From an uncultured Eggerthella sp. (GTDB lineage Bacteria > Actinomycetota > Coriobacteriia > Coriobacteriales > Eggerthellaceae), in the NCBI GenBank assembly GCA_900551155.1, contig URVA01000050.1:1-9462 (forward strand): a stretch of DNA of 9,462 nucleotides. The letters run 5' to 3'. Positions 1 through 6,487 of this stretch are shown here, piece after piece. A model generated the notes under the pieces. It saw only the letters and a program-made list of their open reading frames with translations. It made no database searches and was not told the origin of the DNA. The position numbers and the translations under genes are program-made. The first letter of the stretch is position 1. Each line of letters opens with the position of its first letter.

Positions 1-924
1 ACCGTCTTCAACTCGAACGCAACCTTTCGGTACCGCAACCGACCCTAAAGTGCGAAACATTCGCACTACATTATTATTCTCATTTTGTTGTATTGGATAA
101 TGATTGGCTATAAAAGAAGCTTTTACGAAACGAGCAGGGGAAGAATAATCACCTGGAATTCCTTGCATTCCCCCACCAGATCCAAAAGGAATAAGGTTGG
201 CATCTGCCCAATTTTTTGATGAGGGATCGTTTATGTTGAGTGATATATAATTTCGTAAATTTTGACGATGCCATCCAAATTCGGGCTCATTAGTTAAGAC
301 TTGTACATCGTTTTCCCAAATCTTTAAGCCATCTTCCAAGCATTCAACAACAATACATTCCTTAGCGTCGGAAATAATCCAGTGAAGCTTGGCTACAGGC
401 AACTGTTCATTGAGCGGTTTTCCCACAATAACCACTCGATTAAGTACTTCTTTGAGTGTTTTTACCGATGCAAAGTTTCGTGCCACCCAAAACGGGAATT
501 CATAAGCCGCGACATAATAAGACTCAGCTTTTGACGCTTCTGCTTCTTTAACATCCATATACGCCGTACTTTGTGAAAAATTCAATCCTGCGACAGCAAG
601 GCCCATCTCGTTAGCGCAATCAAAGTACAAGGGTATTTTTTCTTGAATAATGCCGACACCTATTACCGTATAACTAGGATGATCTAGAATCTCAGAATAA
701 TTAGTCGAAGTTGAACAGCTTTCCGCCGTCGAATGATTATCTGATGTCGGATGACTCTTAAAACTCGAAGAGTCATGAAAGATCGGAGGGTTCTCAAAAG
801 CACTTGCAACACTTGCTTCAGCGGGTGTTATCACAATCCGCTCTCCATAATCAGAGGTCCAATCTAAATTTCTACCAAAATATAAATAACCTTTAGTATC
901 TACAAACCGAACTGCTGTACACAT
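1..924 (-). CDS. bsh: Choloylglycine hydrolase family protein, probable bile salt hydrolase (3' end cut off)
   Basis: An N-terminal-nucleophile amidase that in this family hydrolyses the amide bond of conjugated bile salts (or penicillin V). The 308 visible residues begin MCTAVRF; removal of Met1 would expose the catalytic Cys2. Other family active-site residues are present: Arg18 and Asp21 (FGRNLDW), Asn115 (GLNFS), Asn212 (LTNEPEFGW) and Arg265 (SSPARFVKASF). Asn115 falls where bile salt hydrolases carry Asn and penicillin V acylases usually Tyr, so bile salts are the better guess. The start is fixed by AGGGG (930-934), five bases before the ATG, and by the Met-Cys requirement. An extra Ser/His/Asp-rich stretch of about 33 residues lies between Pro34 and Tyr85 compared with the Clostridium perfringens enzyme as I recall it. 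No signal peptide, so cytoplasmic. The last 40 or so residues are outside the window. It is divergent from the cation efflux gene. Confidence 0.92.
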   Translation of the reverse strand, partial: MCTAVRFVDTKGYLYFGRNLDWTSDYGERIVITPAEASVASAFENPPIFHDSSSFKSHPTSDNHSTAESCSTSTNYSEILDHPSYTVIGVGIIQEKIPLYFDCANEMGLAVAGLNFSQSTAYMDVKEAEASKAESYYVAAYEFPFWVARNFASVKTLKEVLNRVVIVGKPLNEQLPVAKLHWIISDAKECIVVECLEDGLKIWENDVQVLTNEPEFGWHRQNLRNYISLNINDPSSKNWADANLIPFGSGGGMQGIPGDYSSPARFVKASFIANHYPIQQNENNNVVRMFRTLGSVAVPKGCVRVEDG

Positions 925-1170
925 GCTTTCCCCTGACCATGTTCTTTTATTTAAACAACTATAGATTAGCTAGCACCCTAAGAAGACACTCCCTAAATCG
1001 GACACTGAAAGACAATCGTCACCTTATCCTCTTGAACGCAAATTTTAAATATGGCTCGTTGTCGCAATTCGATTCTTTTTGACAACTAGCTAACCAACAG
1101 TGGCAGCACTTCACCAAAAGGGCTAGACTGATCAACTAATCCCCTCAGCAAAAAAGGATGCGATTTTACT
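925..1170. other. Divergent intergenic region with two inverted repeats
   Basis: This 246-base gap separates the divergent bile salt hydrolase and cation efflux genes and should hold both promoters. An 8-base inverted pair, TTAGCTAG (966-973) and CTAGCTAA (1086-1093), flanks most of it. A 6-base pair GTTGTC (1058-1063) and GACAAC (1081-1086) lies beside the right arm and overlaps a TTGACA hexamer (1079-1084). That hexamer is a perfect -35 for the plus strand but has no good -10 at the right distance. I saw no manganese (yybP-ykoY) riboswitch core in front of the efflux gene. Confidence 0.35.
958..986 (-). promoter_or_regulatory. Weak candidate promoter for the bile salt hydrolase gene
   Basis: Reading leftwards, TATAGT (958-963) matches five of six -10 consensus bases. 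The hexamer 17 bases upstream, TCTTCT (981-986), is a poor -35. It would give a leader of about 30 bases before the ATG at 924. This is inferred from base matches only. Confidence 0.22.
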
Positions 1171-2349
1171 ATGACCGAATGGCTAATCAGACATTTTGTT
1201 AAAGGATACGAATACCAAGACGACCCTAAGGTTCGCACTGCTTATGGACAGTTTGCTGGCATTGTTGGCATTATTTGCAATATTATGCTGTGCGCTGCTA
1301 AGGGTTTTATTGGGTTTTTAGCAGGTTCGGTATCCATCATTGCTGATGCATTGAACAACTTATCCGATGCTGCAAGTAATGTGATTAGCTTGCTCGGATT
1401 CAAGTTGGCAAGCAAGCCCGCTGACCCTGAACACCCCTACGGGCACGGCCGCTACGAATATCTTTCTGGCCTAGCAGTAGCGGTAATAATTGTCGTAATT
1501 GGTGTTGAACTTATTCAGTCCTCTGTTGATAAGGTACTTAACCCTACTCCAACTGAGTTCAATTTGGTTGTAGCTATTATCTTAATTCTGTCCATCTTAG
1601 TGAAACTTTGGATGGCAGTGTTTAACCGCACCGTAGGTAAGCGCATTTCTTCCACTACTCTTGAAGCAACCGCAATTGATTCACGCAACGACGTAATAGC
1701 AACAGCCGTTGTTTTGATTTGTGCCATTATCTCTAGCCAAACAGGAATCGATCTTGACGGTTGGGTTGGTATTGCTGTTGGTGTATTTATTGTTTATAGC
1801 GGCATTCAGCTTATGCGAGAAACCGTAAGCCCTCTGCTTGGCAAAGCGGCAGAACCTGAAGTAGTAGCCCATATCCAAAAGAAAATAATGAGTTACCCTG
1901 GCGTTTTAGGGACACATGATTTAATGGTTCACGATTATGGTCCTGGTCGTCAGTTTGCCAGCGCTCATGTAGAAATGGCTGCCGAAGCAGATCCGATGGA
2001 GAGCCATGATCTTATTGACAACATTGAGCAAGATTTTAAAAATGACGAAGGTCTAATTGTTACCCTGCATTATGATCCCATTGTTACCGATGACCCCGAA
2101 GTAAAGAATCTGCGTAACCAGATTAACGAACTGGTTAAGTCAATTGATCCGCAGCTATCTATTCATGACTTACGTACAGTGCCAGGCCCCACGCATACCA
2201 ATGTTATTTTCGATTGCGTGAAACCTGCTGATTTTGCTCTATCGGACGATGAGCTAAAAGAACGTATTTCAGAATTGGTCGTTAAAAAACATCCCAAAGC
2301 TATTTGCAAGATAACTATCGACCAAAGCTATATCAGTGCGCACCAATAA
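1171..2349 (+). CDS. Cation diffusion facilitator (CDF) transporter, Mn/Fe-type metal site, doubled C-terminal domain
   Basis: A proton-coupled divalent-metal exporter of the cytoplasmic membrane (COG0053 family). About six membrane segments lie within residues 27-214, with the family signature HPYGHGR at 88-94 after segment 2. The metal-site residues are Asn62xxxAsp66 in segment 2 (LNNLSD) and Asp170xxxAsp174 in segment 5 (DSRND). By published CDF subgrouping, N/DxxxD plus DxxxD points to Mn rather than Zn (HxxxD or DxxxD with HxxxD). Residues 227-304 form the usual cytoplasmic dimer domain. A second similar unit follows at about 311-388; THDL (248-251) and IHDL (331-334) align. This makes the protein 392 residues against about 300 for simple CDFs. 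The start ATG has only a distant AGGA (1155-1158), 12 bases upstream. Substrate is inferred, not shown. Confidence 0.93.
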   Translation: MTEWLIRHFVKGYEYQDDPKVRTAYGQFAGIVGIICNIMLCAAKGFIGFLAGSVSIIADALNNLSDAASNVISLLGFKLASKPADPEHPYGHGRYEYLSGLAVAVIIVVIGVELIQSSVDKVLNPTPTEFNLVVAIILILSILVKLWMAVFNRTVGKRISSTTLEATAIDSRNDVIATAVVLICAIISSQTGIDLDGWVGIAVGVFIVYSGIQLMRETVSPLLGKAAEPEVVAHIQKKIMSYPGVLGTHDLMVHDYGPGRQFASAHVEMAAEADPMESHDLIDNIEQDFKNDEGLIVTLHYDPIVTDDPEVKNLRNQINELVKSIDPQLSIHDLRTVPGPTHTNVIFDCVKPADFALSDDELKERISELVVKKHPKAICKITIDQSYISAHQ

Positions 2350-2442
2350 CTAAAGCACACAACAGCAAGCTAAGTGCGCCAATCATTTAAGCGCACGTCT
2401 GTAGCTAAACGAGCCAATAGCTATAGTGCACACCACTAACTA
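2349..2442. repeat. Degenerate tandem repeat array A, 16-19 base units
   Basis: The convergent gap between the CDF gene and the ATP-grasp gene is almost wholly made of imperfect repeats. Units start near 2349, 2368, 2385, 2403, 2419 and 2435 and follow a pattern like ACTAAGYGCACNCCAAT; examples are AGCTAAGTGCGCCAATC (2368-2384) and ATTTAAGCGCACGTCTGT (2385-2402). The array touches the CDF stop (TAA 2347-2349) and its last unit holds the ATP-grasp stop (TAG, complement of 2440-2442). GTGCGC (2374-2379) and GCGCAC (2391-2396) could form a 6-bp stem, but with no U-run, so it is not a convincing terminator. Confidence 0.6.
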
Positions 2443-3582
2443 AGAAAGAAATTCCTTTAGCGATGAATGCAGGATATAGTCGGACTCTGCCTTCCAATCC
2501 TCATCACTAGCTTCAGTAAACAACACACCAAACGTGTTGTATTGCTTTGCGTTGAGTTGACGGCAAGCCAAAACCTTGGAAAACTTTCGCTGAACTGCTT
2601 CGTAATCAAATGAATACGTATCGGGAAGCGCCGTACCATCAGTGGAAAGCATAACCATGCTATAACGCTTGCCTGCTTTGTCGGCTAAAACATCATCCCA
2701 ATTTGGCTGTTCGTTACGTAAATACATTTCATAGGTTTTGAAGCCATATGCAAAGTAAGACAGATCTGTGGTACACAATCCCGCAAAACGCATGGGGTTA
2801 AATTCGATGGGGGTTACTACCCCAGCTTCGTCTACACGAACCTCTACGTGCACAGGGAAATTCTTAAAGCCCAGCAATTCGTTGCTTTTAATCAAAAAGT
2901 CCTTCATTGCCTGCATAGTATCTTCGACTACCACCTTAGAGGTGTAATACAGACGATCAGATACATCCTCCGTACCAGCAAAATCATGTTTCAGAATATC
3001 AAGAATTATCGTTTCGCCCTGCTCATTAAAATACGCATCAATAGCGTATTCTTCACCATCCAAGTAGCTCTCTACCAAAAAGTTCGTATTGTTTACCACG
3101 GTAGCGCCATACTGTTCACTCCATGTATTGGAGTGTTCACGAATATCAGCGCAAGCTGCCTGCCAATCTTCTACGGAAAAAATAGGGTAAATTCCTAAGC
3201 TGAAAAATCCTGTTGAAGGCTTTAGAACTACGGGGAGAGTAAACGCTAAAGGATCAACCTCTGCTAACTGATCGACGCTGTATTCTTCGAAAACATAATC
3301 GGGAAATAGCGGCGCTAAGATACGGCGACATTCTGCCTTGTCCTTACAAAGAGTAATAGCACGTGCTGTTTCAGCATCACAATACTGCTTAACTTCATCA
3401 AGATACGCTTCAGAAAACGCAATAATGCGTTCGTTAGCTGCTTGAGAATTATCAACGATGTTAAGTTTCTTCCCTTCACTTGCATAGCGACGAGCAGAAA
3501 CATTGTCGAAAATAGGTTCCTGAGTAGATTCTGCAAAAGCAAACACTTCAGGAGAAATATAAGTATCGTCAAGCACGAGCAT
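2440..3582 (-). CDS. ATP-grasp domain ligase, substrate unknown
   Basis: ATP-grasp enzymes join a carboxylate to an amine or thiol through an acyl-phosphate. Numbered from the ATG at 3582, this 380-residue protein has an N-terminal pre-grasp region (about 1-85). It then shows the nucleotide-binding Lys in VVLKPSTGFFSLG (near 121), the second ATP-contact segment NFLVESYLDGEEYAID (about 167-182) and the Mg-binding end VHVEVR...PIEFNPMRFAG (about 244-268; Glu260 and Asn262). The partner substrate cannot be read from the sequence; free-standing proteins of this type include amino-acid and peptide ligases. The longest open frame begins at a TTG (3588), but AAGGA (3591-3595) is only 2 bases from that codon and 8 bases from the ATG, so I chose the ATG. 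It lies downstream of the helicase in the same direction across a 133-base repeat-filled gap. Confidence 0.85.
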   Translation of the reverse strand: MLVLDDTYISPEVFAFAESTQEPIFDNVSARRYASEGKKLNIVDNSQAANERIIAFSEAYLDEVKQYCDAETARAITLCKDKAECRRILAPLFPDYVFEEYSVDQLAEVDPLAFTLPVVLKPSTGFFSLGIYPIFSVEDWQAACADIREHSNTWSEQYGATVVNNTNFLVESYLDGEEYAIDAYFNEQGETIILDILKHDFAGTEDVSDRLYYTSKVVVEDTMQAMKDFLIKSNELLGFKNFPVHVEVRVDEAGVVTPIEFNPMRFAGLCTTDLSYFAYGFKTYEMYLRNEQPNWDDVLADKAGKRYSMVMLSTDGTALPDTYSFDYEAVQRKFSKVLACRQLNAKQYNTFGVLFTEASDEDWKAESDYILHSSLKEFLS

Positions 3583-3617
3583 GTGCAAATTCCTTTCTTC
3601 TATGTTGCGAGCAAACT

Positions 3618-3732
3618 ACTAAGCGGGTATTACTATTGCGTTTTCCGCCACTTTGCGTGTTCCTCCACTTTGCGTGTTTCTCCACTTTGTGCGATTTAAC
3701 ACTAAGCGCATTCCACTACTTCGCGCGTTCCA
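3618..3732. repeat. Degenerate tandem repeat array B, 14-18 base units
   Basis: Seven consecutive units, each beginning ACT and holding a GCG-like core, start at 3618, 3632, 3650, 3667, 3684, 3701 and 3715. The best conserved are ACTTTGCGTGTTCCTCC (3650-3666) and ACTTTGCGTGTTTCTCC (3667-3683), which differ at one base. ACTAAGCGCATTCC (3701-3714) is close to the units of array A. The array fills the helicase to ATP-grasp gap and runs over the helicase stop codon (TAG, complement of 3716-3718), so the last helicase codons lie inside unit 7. Units abut without spacers, so this is not CRISPR. Confidence 0.7.
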
Positions 3733-5971
3733 ATTTTACGCGAAAACTCAAAGCACGTGCCGTTGGCAGAGAATCAAATTGAATGACGTACGCGCGTTTT
3801 TCTCTATCGATATCCTGAATTTCACCTTTACCAAATACCGAATGAACCACCCTATCGCCCACATTGAATTCAGGCGCTGCAGACATATCAGCAATCCACT
3901 TATCCGTAAAACCATAGGCGCTGCGTGCCTGTTGCATTTGCACTTCGGTAGGAGGATTAGAAAACTCCAAAGTAGCTGGATCAATTTCCAGTAAAAAGCG
4001 AGAGGGATATCGCGGCATATTTTCATGTCCCGTACCTTCAGCTTCCGTTAGGTATAACCCATCCCGCGCTCGCGTGAGCGCCACAAATGCCAGTCTACGT
4101 TCTTCTTCCATTGCTTCAAATGTCATGGTTTTACGCGAAGGCAAAATACCTTCAGACATAGAGCATAAAAATACATGCGGAAACTCAAGACCTTTCGCCG
4201 AATGAATTGTCATTAAGCGAACCTTATCCTGAGCATCATCGAAAGCATCAAGATTAGATAACAACGCAATCTGAGATAAATACTGTTCTAGGGTTACTTC
4301 TTCACCGCAGGTAGTTTCAAATTCATAAATAGACTGCTTGAGTTCTGCTAAATTATCCAGGCGCTCCTGCCCACCTTCAGTGCGGAGCGTTTTTTCATAA
4401 CCACTTTCATTAAGCAGCGCCGAAAGCACTTCAGAAACAGGTCTACCCTCATACGAATGACGAAATTCTTCTACAAGCGCAACAAATTCTTTCGCCTTCG
4501 TACCCTTGAATATTTCGTTTTCGATCGTAAGCTGAAGCGCTTCGTATAGTGAACAATCACGATTTTCTGCTTCTTCTCGTAAAAAAGTCATGCGACGCTT
4601 GCCCATATTACGCTTAGGAACATTTACCACACGAGCAAAAGAAAGGTCGTCTTGATAAGCAATCATGCGCAAGTATGAGAGTGCATCTTTAACTTCCTTT
4701 CGCCCAAAAAAAGGCACACCGCTATAAATAGTATGAGGAATGCGAGCTTTCAAAAATGCCTCTTCAATGGAGCGCGAAGCATAATGCGCACGATACAAAA
4801 CAGCGATAGCCCGATACGGAACTCCTGCCTTATGAAGCGACTGCACTCCTTGCGCTATCCACTGCGCTTCTTCTGCAGAAGATTTAGCATGACGCCATAC
4901 CGTAGGACCATGATCTTTTCTAACCGCAACCAAATCTTTCGGAATGCGTTCCTTGTTTTTCGCTATAAGCGAATTAGCCACATCAAGCACCTGCGGCACA
5001 GAACGATAATTTTCAAGCATCATAACGGTATGGGTGTCTTGAAAACGCTCGTCGAAATCAAGCAAGTAACGCACGTTTGCTCCGCGCCACGTATAGATAG
5101 TCTGATCAGGATCGCCCACTACAAAAAGATTCTTATGATACGCAGCAAGAACTTCCATGAGTTGATACTGAATGGCATCAATATCCTGAAATTCATCGAC
5201 CATGATGTATTCCAACCGCTGTTGCCATTTCAGACGAATTTCTGGATTGCGTGCAAAAATATAGAGCACAAAAACAAGCAAATCGTTATAGTCCACCCCA
5301 AAGCATTTCTTCTCCTGGTAGAGATAACCATAAAAAATAATGTCATAAGGCTTTGTTGCTGCCCAATACTTTTTGTACAGCTCTTCCAAAGAAAGCGAAA
5401 GCATATCGCGATAGTATTCTGGCCGTTCAACAAGCTTTTGCATTTCAATCATGTCACGCGCTTGAGAAAACGTCATATTGCGCAAGGTGAGACCACGTTT
5501 TTCGTAAATTATCTGAAGCATGGCATCAATATCGCCGTTATCCAAAACAAGAAAGCTTTTTGGGTATTGAATTTCATGCCCATCTTCACGCAATACCGAA
5601 ACACAAAAACCGTGAAATGTATTGATATAACCCGTATCGTTTCCACCCGTTAGTCGCTTGATACGATTGCGCATTTCATTTGCTGCTTTATTGGTAAAGG
5701 TAACGCAGAGAATATTTCCTGGAAGGATTCCTAGTTCATTTACCAAATAAGCAAAGCGTTCGGTTAGCGTACGCGTTTTGCCCGTACCCGCGCCAGCAAT
5801 TACTCGTACATATCCTTCTGTGGTAGTAACTGCTTCAAGCTGTGCTGCATTTAAACGCTGGTGAAACGATGAGTTATCACTGGATAAGGTATCCAGTGCA
5901 TCAAAGGCCACTAACCCTTGTTGGTTAGCGATTTCCGCTTGATGCATTTGATTGTCTGCAAATTCTTCCAT
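3716..5971 (-). CDS. pcrA: ATP-dependent DNA helicase PcrA/UvrD
   Basis: A 3'-5' superfamily 1A helicase that unwinds DNA in repair and clears protein or recombination intermediates from DNA. All motifs are in order: Q-motif NAAQLEAV (41-48), Walker A AGAGTGKT (59-66), Ia VTFTNKAANEM (90-100), Walker B VDEFQD (258-263), III VVGDPDQTIYTWRGA (284-298), IV LENYRS (319-324), V VRLMTIHSAKGLEF (584-597) and VI EEERRLAFVALTRARDGLYL (622-641). The C-terminus, FNVGDRVVHSVFGKGEIQDI onward (702-733), is the Tudor-like fold that in Bacillus PcrA contacts RNA polymerase. The length of 751 is typical. The N-terminal 35 residues before the Q-motif are unconserved-looking, and the ribosome site is weak (AGG at 5978-5980, 6 bases from the ATG), so a slightly later start is possible. 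Divergent from the small peptide gene at 6094. Confidence 0.96.
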   Translation of the reverse strand: MEEFADNQMHQAEIANQQGLVAFDALDTLSSDNSSFHQRLNAAQLEAVTTTEGYVRVIAGAGTGKTRTLTERFAYLVNELGILPGNILCVTFTNKAANEMRNRIKRLTGGNDTGYINTFHGFCVSVLREDGHEIQYPKSFLVLDNGDIDAMLQIIYEKRGLTLRNMTFSQARDMIEMQKLVERPEYYRDMLSLSLEELYKKYWAATKPYDIIFYGYLYQEKKCFGVDYNDLLVFVLYIFARNPEIRLKWQQRLEYIMVDEFQDIDAIQYQLMEVLAAYHKNLFVVGDPDQTIYTWRGANVRYLLDFDERFQDTHTVMMLENYRSVPQVLDVANSLIAKNKERIPKDLVAVRKDHGPTVWRHAKSSAEEAQWIAQGVQSLHKAGVPYRAIAVLYRAHYASRSIEEAFLKARIPHTIYSGVPFFGRKEVKDALSYLRMIAYQDDLSFARVVNVPKRNMGKRRMTFLREEAENRDCSLYEALQLTIENEIFKGTKAKEFVALVEEFRHSYEGRPVSEVLSALLNESGYEKTLRTEGGQERLDNLAELKQSIYEFETTCGEEVTLEQYLSQIALLSNLDAFDDAQDKVRLMTIHSAKGLEFPHVFLCSMSEGILPSRKTMTFEAMEEERRLAFVALTRARDGLYLTEAEGTGHENMPRYPSRFLLEIDPATLEFSNPPTEVQMQQARSAYGFTDKWIADMSAAPEFNVGDRVVHSVFGKGEIQDIDREKRAYVIQFDSLPTARALSFRVKLERAK

Positions 5972-6014
5972 GCAAAACCTAGTTACCAGTAGACGTTTTA
6001 TATACAGAACAAGC

Positions 6015-6044
6015 CTATCATAAATCGTACATTTGTTCTATTAT
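6015..6044 (+). promoter_or_regulatory. Candidate promoter for the small peptide gene
   Basis: TATTAT (6039-6044) matches five of six -10 bases. CTATCA (6015-6020), 18 bases upstream, is a weak -35. A start near 6051 would give a leader of about 43 bases containing the hairpin over the ribosome site. The same AT-rich stretch, with TATATAAAA on the minus strand near 5996-6004, must also hold the helicase promoter, which I cannot place. Confidence 0.25.
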
Positions 6045-6073
6045 TTATGCAAGCTAATGAGCGGATGGCTGCC

Positions 6074-6089
6074 TACCTGATCGGAGGTA
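6074..6089 (+). promoter_or_regulatory. Strong ribosome binding site partly folded in a hairpin
   Basis: GGAGGT (6083-6088) stands five bases before the ATG at 6094, one of the best Shine-Dalgarno matches in the window. TACCT (6074-6078) can pair with AGGTA (6085-6089) across a 6-base loop, covering AGGT of the site. The stem is only 5 bp, so its strength is uncertain. Hidden ribosome sites are common in type I toxin messages. Confidence 0.4.
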
Positions 6090-6093
6090 AGTC

Positions 6094-6171
6094 ATGAATG
6101 ATTTGATTCTAGTATTGGAATTACTTTGTTTAGTGCTGTTGTTACTTTTGACGCATAGGCTCATAAAGTAG
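6094..6171 (+). CDS. 25-residue leucine-rich membrane peptide, possible type I toxin
   Basis: The peptide reads MNDLILVLELLCLVLLLLL followed by THRLIK: twelve of its 25 residues are Leu, making one hydrophobic helix with a short basic tail. Asp3 and Glu9 are the only acidic residues. A near-consensus GGAGGT five bases before the ATG argues for real translation. Single-span peptides of this size with a charged tail are typical of type I toxins, which insert in the cytoplasmic membrane and are held down by an antisense RNA; I do not recognise this one as a member of a named family. The gene stands alone between the divergent helicase gene and two hairpins. A leucine attenuator leader is the main alternative, but the Leu codons are mixed and no leucine pathway gene follows. 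Confidence 0.55.
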   Translation: MNDLILVLELLCLVLLLLLTHRLIK

Positions 6172-6172
6172 C

Positions 6173-6203
6173 GCAGCCGCCCTACATGCTAAGGGACGGC
6201 TGT
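6173..6203. other. Hairpin 1 just after the peptide gene
   Basis: CAGCCG (6174-6179) pairs with CGGCTG (6197-6202), and CCCT (6180-6183) with AGGG (6192-6195), leaving A6196 bulged and an 8-base loop. It begins two bases after the peptide stop. Neither strand has a proper T-run next to it, so a terminator role, possibly in both directions, is plausible but not shown. Confidence 0.5.
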
Positions 6204-6221
6204 CTGCTTTGAAATGTTCCT

Positions 6222-6252
6222 AGCAGCCGACCCAGTGCCTTGGGTGACTGCT
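6222..6252. other. Hairpin 2 downstream of the peptide gene
   Basis: AGCAG (6222-6226) pairs with CTGCT (6248-6252), and ACCCA (6230-6234) with TGGGT (6241-6245), with a small internal loop and a 6-base end loop. GCAGCC (6223-6228) could alternatively pair with GGCTGC (6067-6072) in the peptide leader. On the minus strand this hairpin would be at the very 5' end of the proposed antisense RNA. Confidence 0.45.
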
Positions 6253-6278
6253 CGTTGGCTATTGTAACAAATGATACA

Positions 6279-6358
6279 TAGTGTTTACGGTATATTTCGC
6301 AAGTTCCGTAATTACCAAAACCTCTTAATTACGACCATTCATTCTACGATAAACACTA
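6279..6358. repeat. Nested inverted repeats
   Basis: The outer arms TAGTGTTTA (6279-6287) and TAAACACTA (6350-6358) are perfect 9-base complements. Inside them CGTAATTA (6307-6314) and TAATTACG (6326-6333) are perfect 8-base complements with an 11-base loop. The gap between the arms could pair further with small bulges near 6288-6292 and 6345-6348. It lies in the gap upstream of the thioesterase gene. It could be a structured RNA or paired operator sites. Confidence 0.5.
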
Positions 6359-6487
6359 ACTCTTCTCGCCTCCACAAAACCCAACACTGCTCTGTTTCTT
6401 GTTTAACGGTTGTCGAGGTTTCGCATACTTTCGCGCCAGATTTCTTTTTCATTTCCCGCAAAGTGTTAGTTCACTGGTATTCTTTCC

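Larger units (their letters stand above)
6172..6253 (-). ncRNA. Possible antisense RNA facing the small peptide gene
   Basis: On the minus strand, TG-T-TACAAT (6269 down to 6261) is an extended -10 element with a 5/6 core; no -35 is visible, as such promoters allow. Transcription would begin near 6253. The RNA would open with the hairpin at 6222-6252, pass a short linker, and reach the hairpin at 6173-6203, just next to the peptide stop codon. It would therefore be complementary to the 3' part of the peptide message. No U-run marks its end, so the left boundary is arbitrary. Purely an inference from arrangement. Confidence 0.25.

Noticed and set aside
1021..1170. Manganese riboswitch (yybP-ykoY) ahead of the efflux gene
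   Set aside because: I looked for its conserved core and adjacent stems and found nothing similar.
2374..2396. Bidirectional terminator in the convergent gap after the CDF gene
   Set aside because: The GTGCGC/GCGCAC stem is only six pairs with an 11-base loop and no T-run on either strand; it is better explained as part of the repeat units.
3583..3588. TTG at 3588 as the start of the ATP-grasp gene
   Set aside because: AAGGA would be only two bases from the TTG, while the ATG at 3582 is at a normal eight-base distance.
3618..3732. CRISPR array
   Set aside because: Units are 14-18 bases, diverged, and abut without spacers; no cas gene is near.
4733..5653. A 306-codon plus-strand open frame inside the helicase gene
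   Set aside because: It lies wholly antisense to a helicase with all motifs intact, and its product is Arg/His/Phe-rich with no recognisable domain, as expected of a shadow frame.
6094..6236. Leucine attenuator: Leu-rich leader peptide followed by hairpins
   Set aside because: Leu codons are mixed rather than a repeated rare codon, the hairpins lack U-runs, and the next plus-strand gene is a thioesterase over 400 bases away; kept only as an alternative for the peptide.
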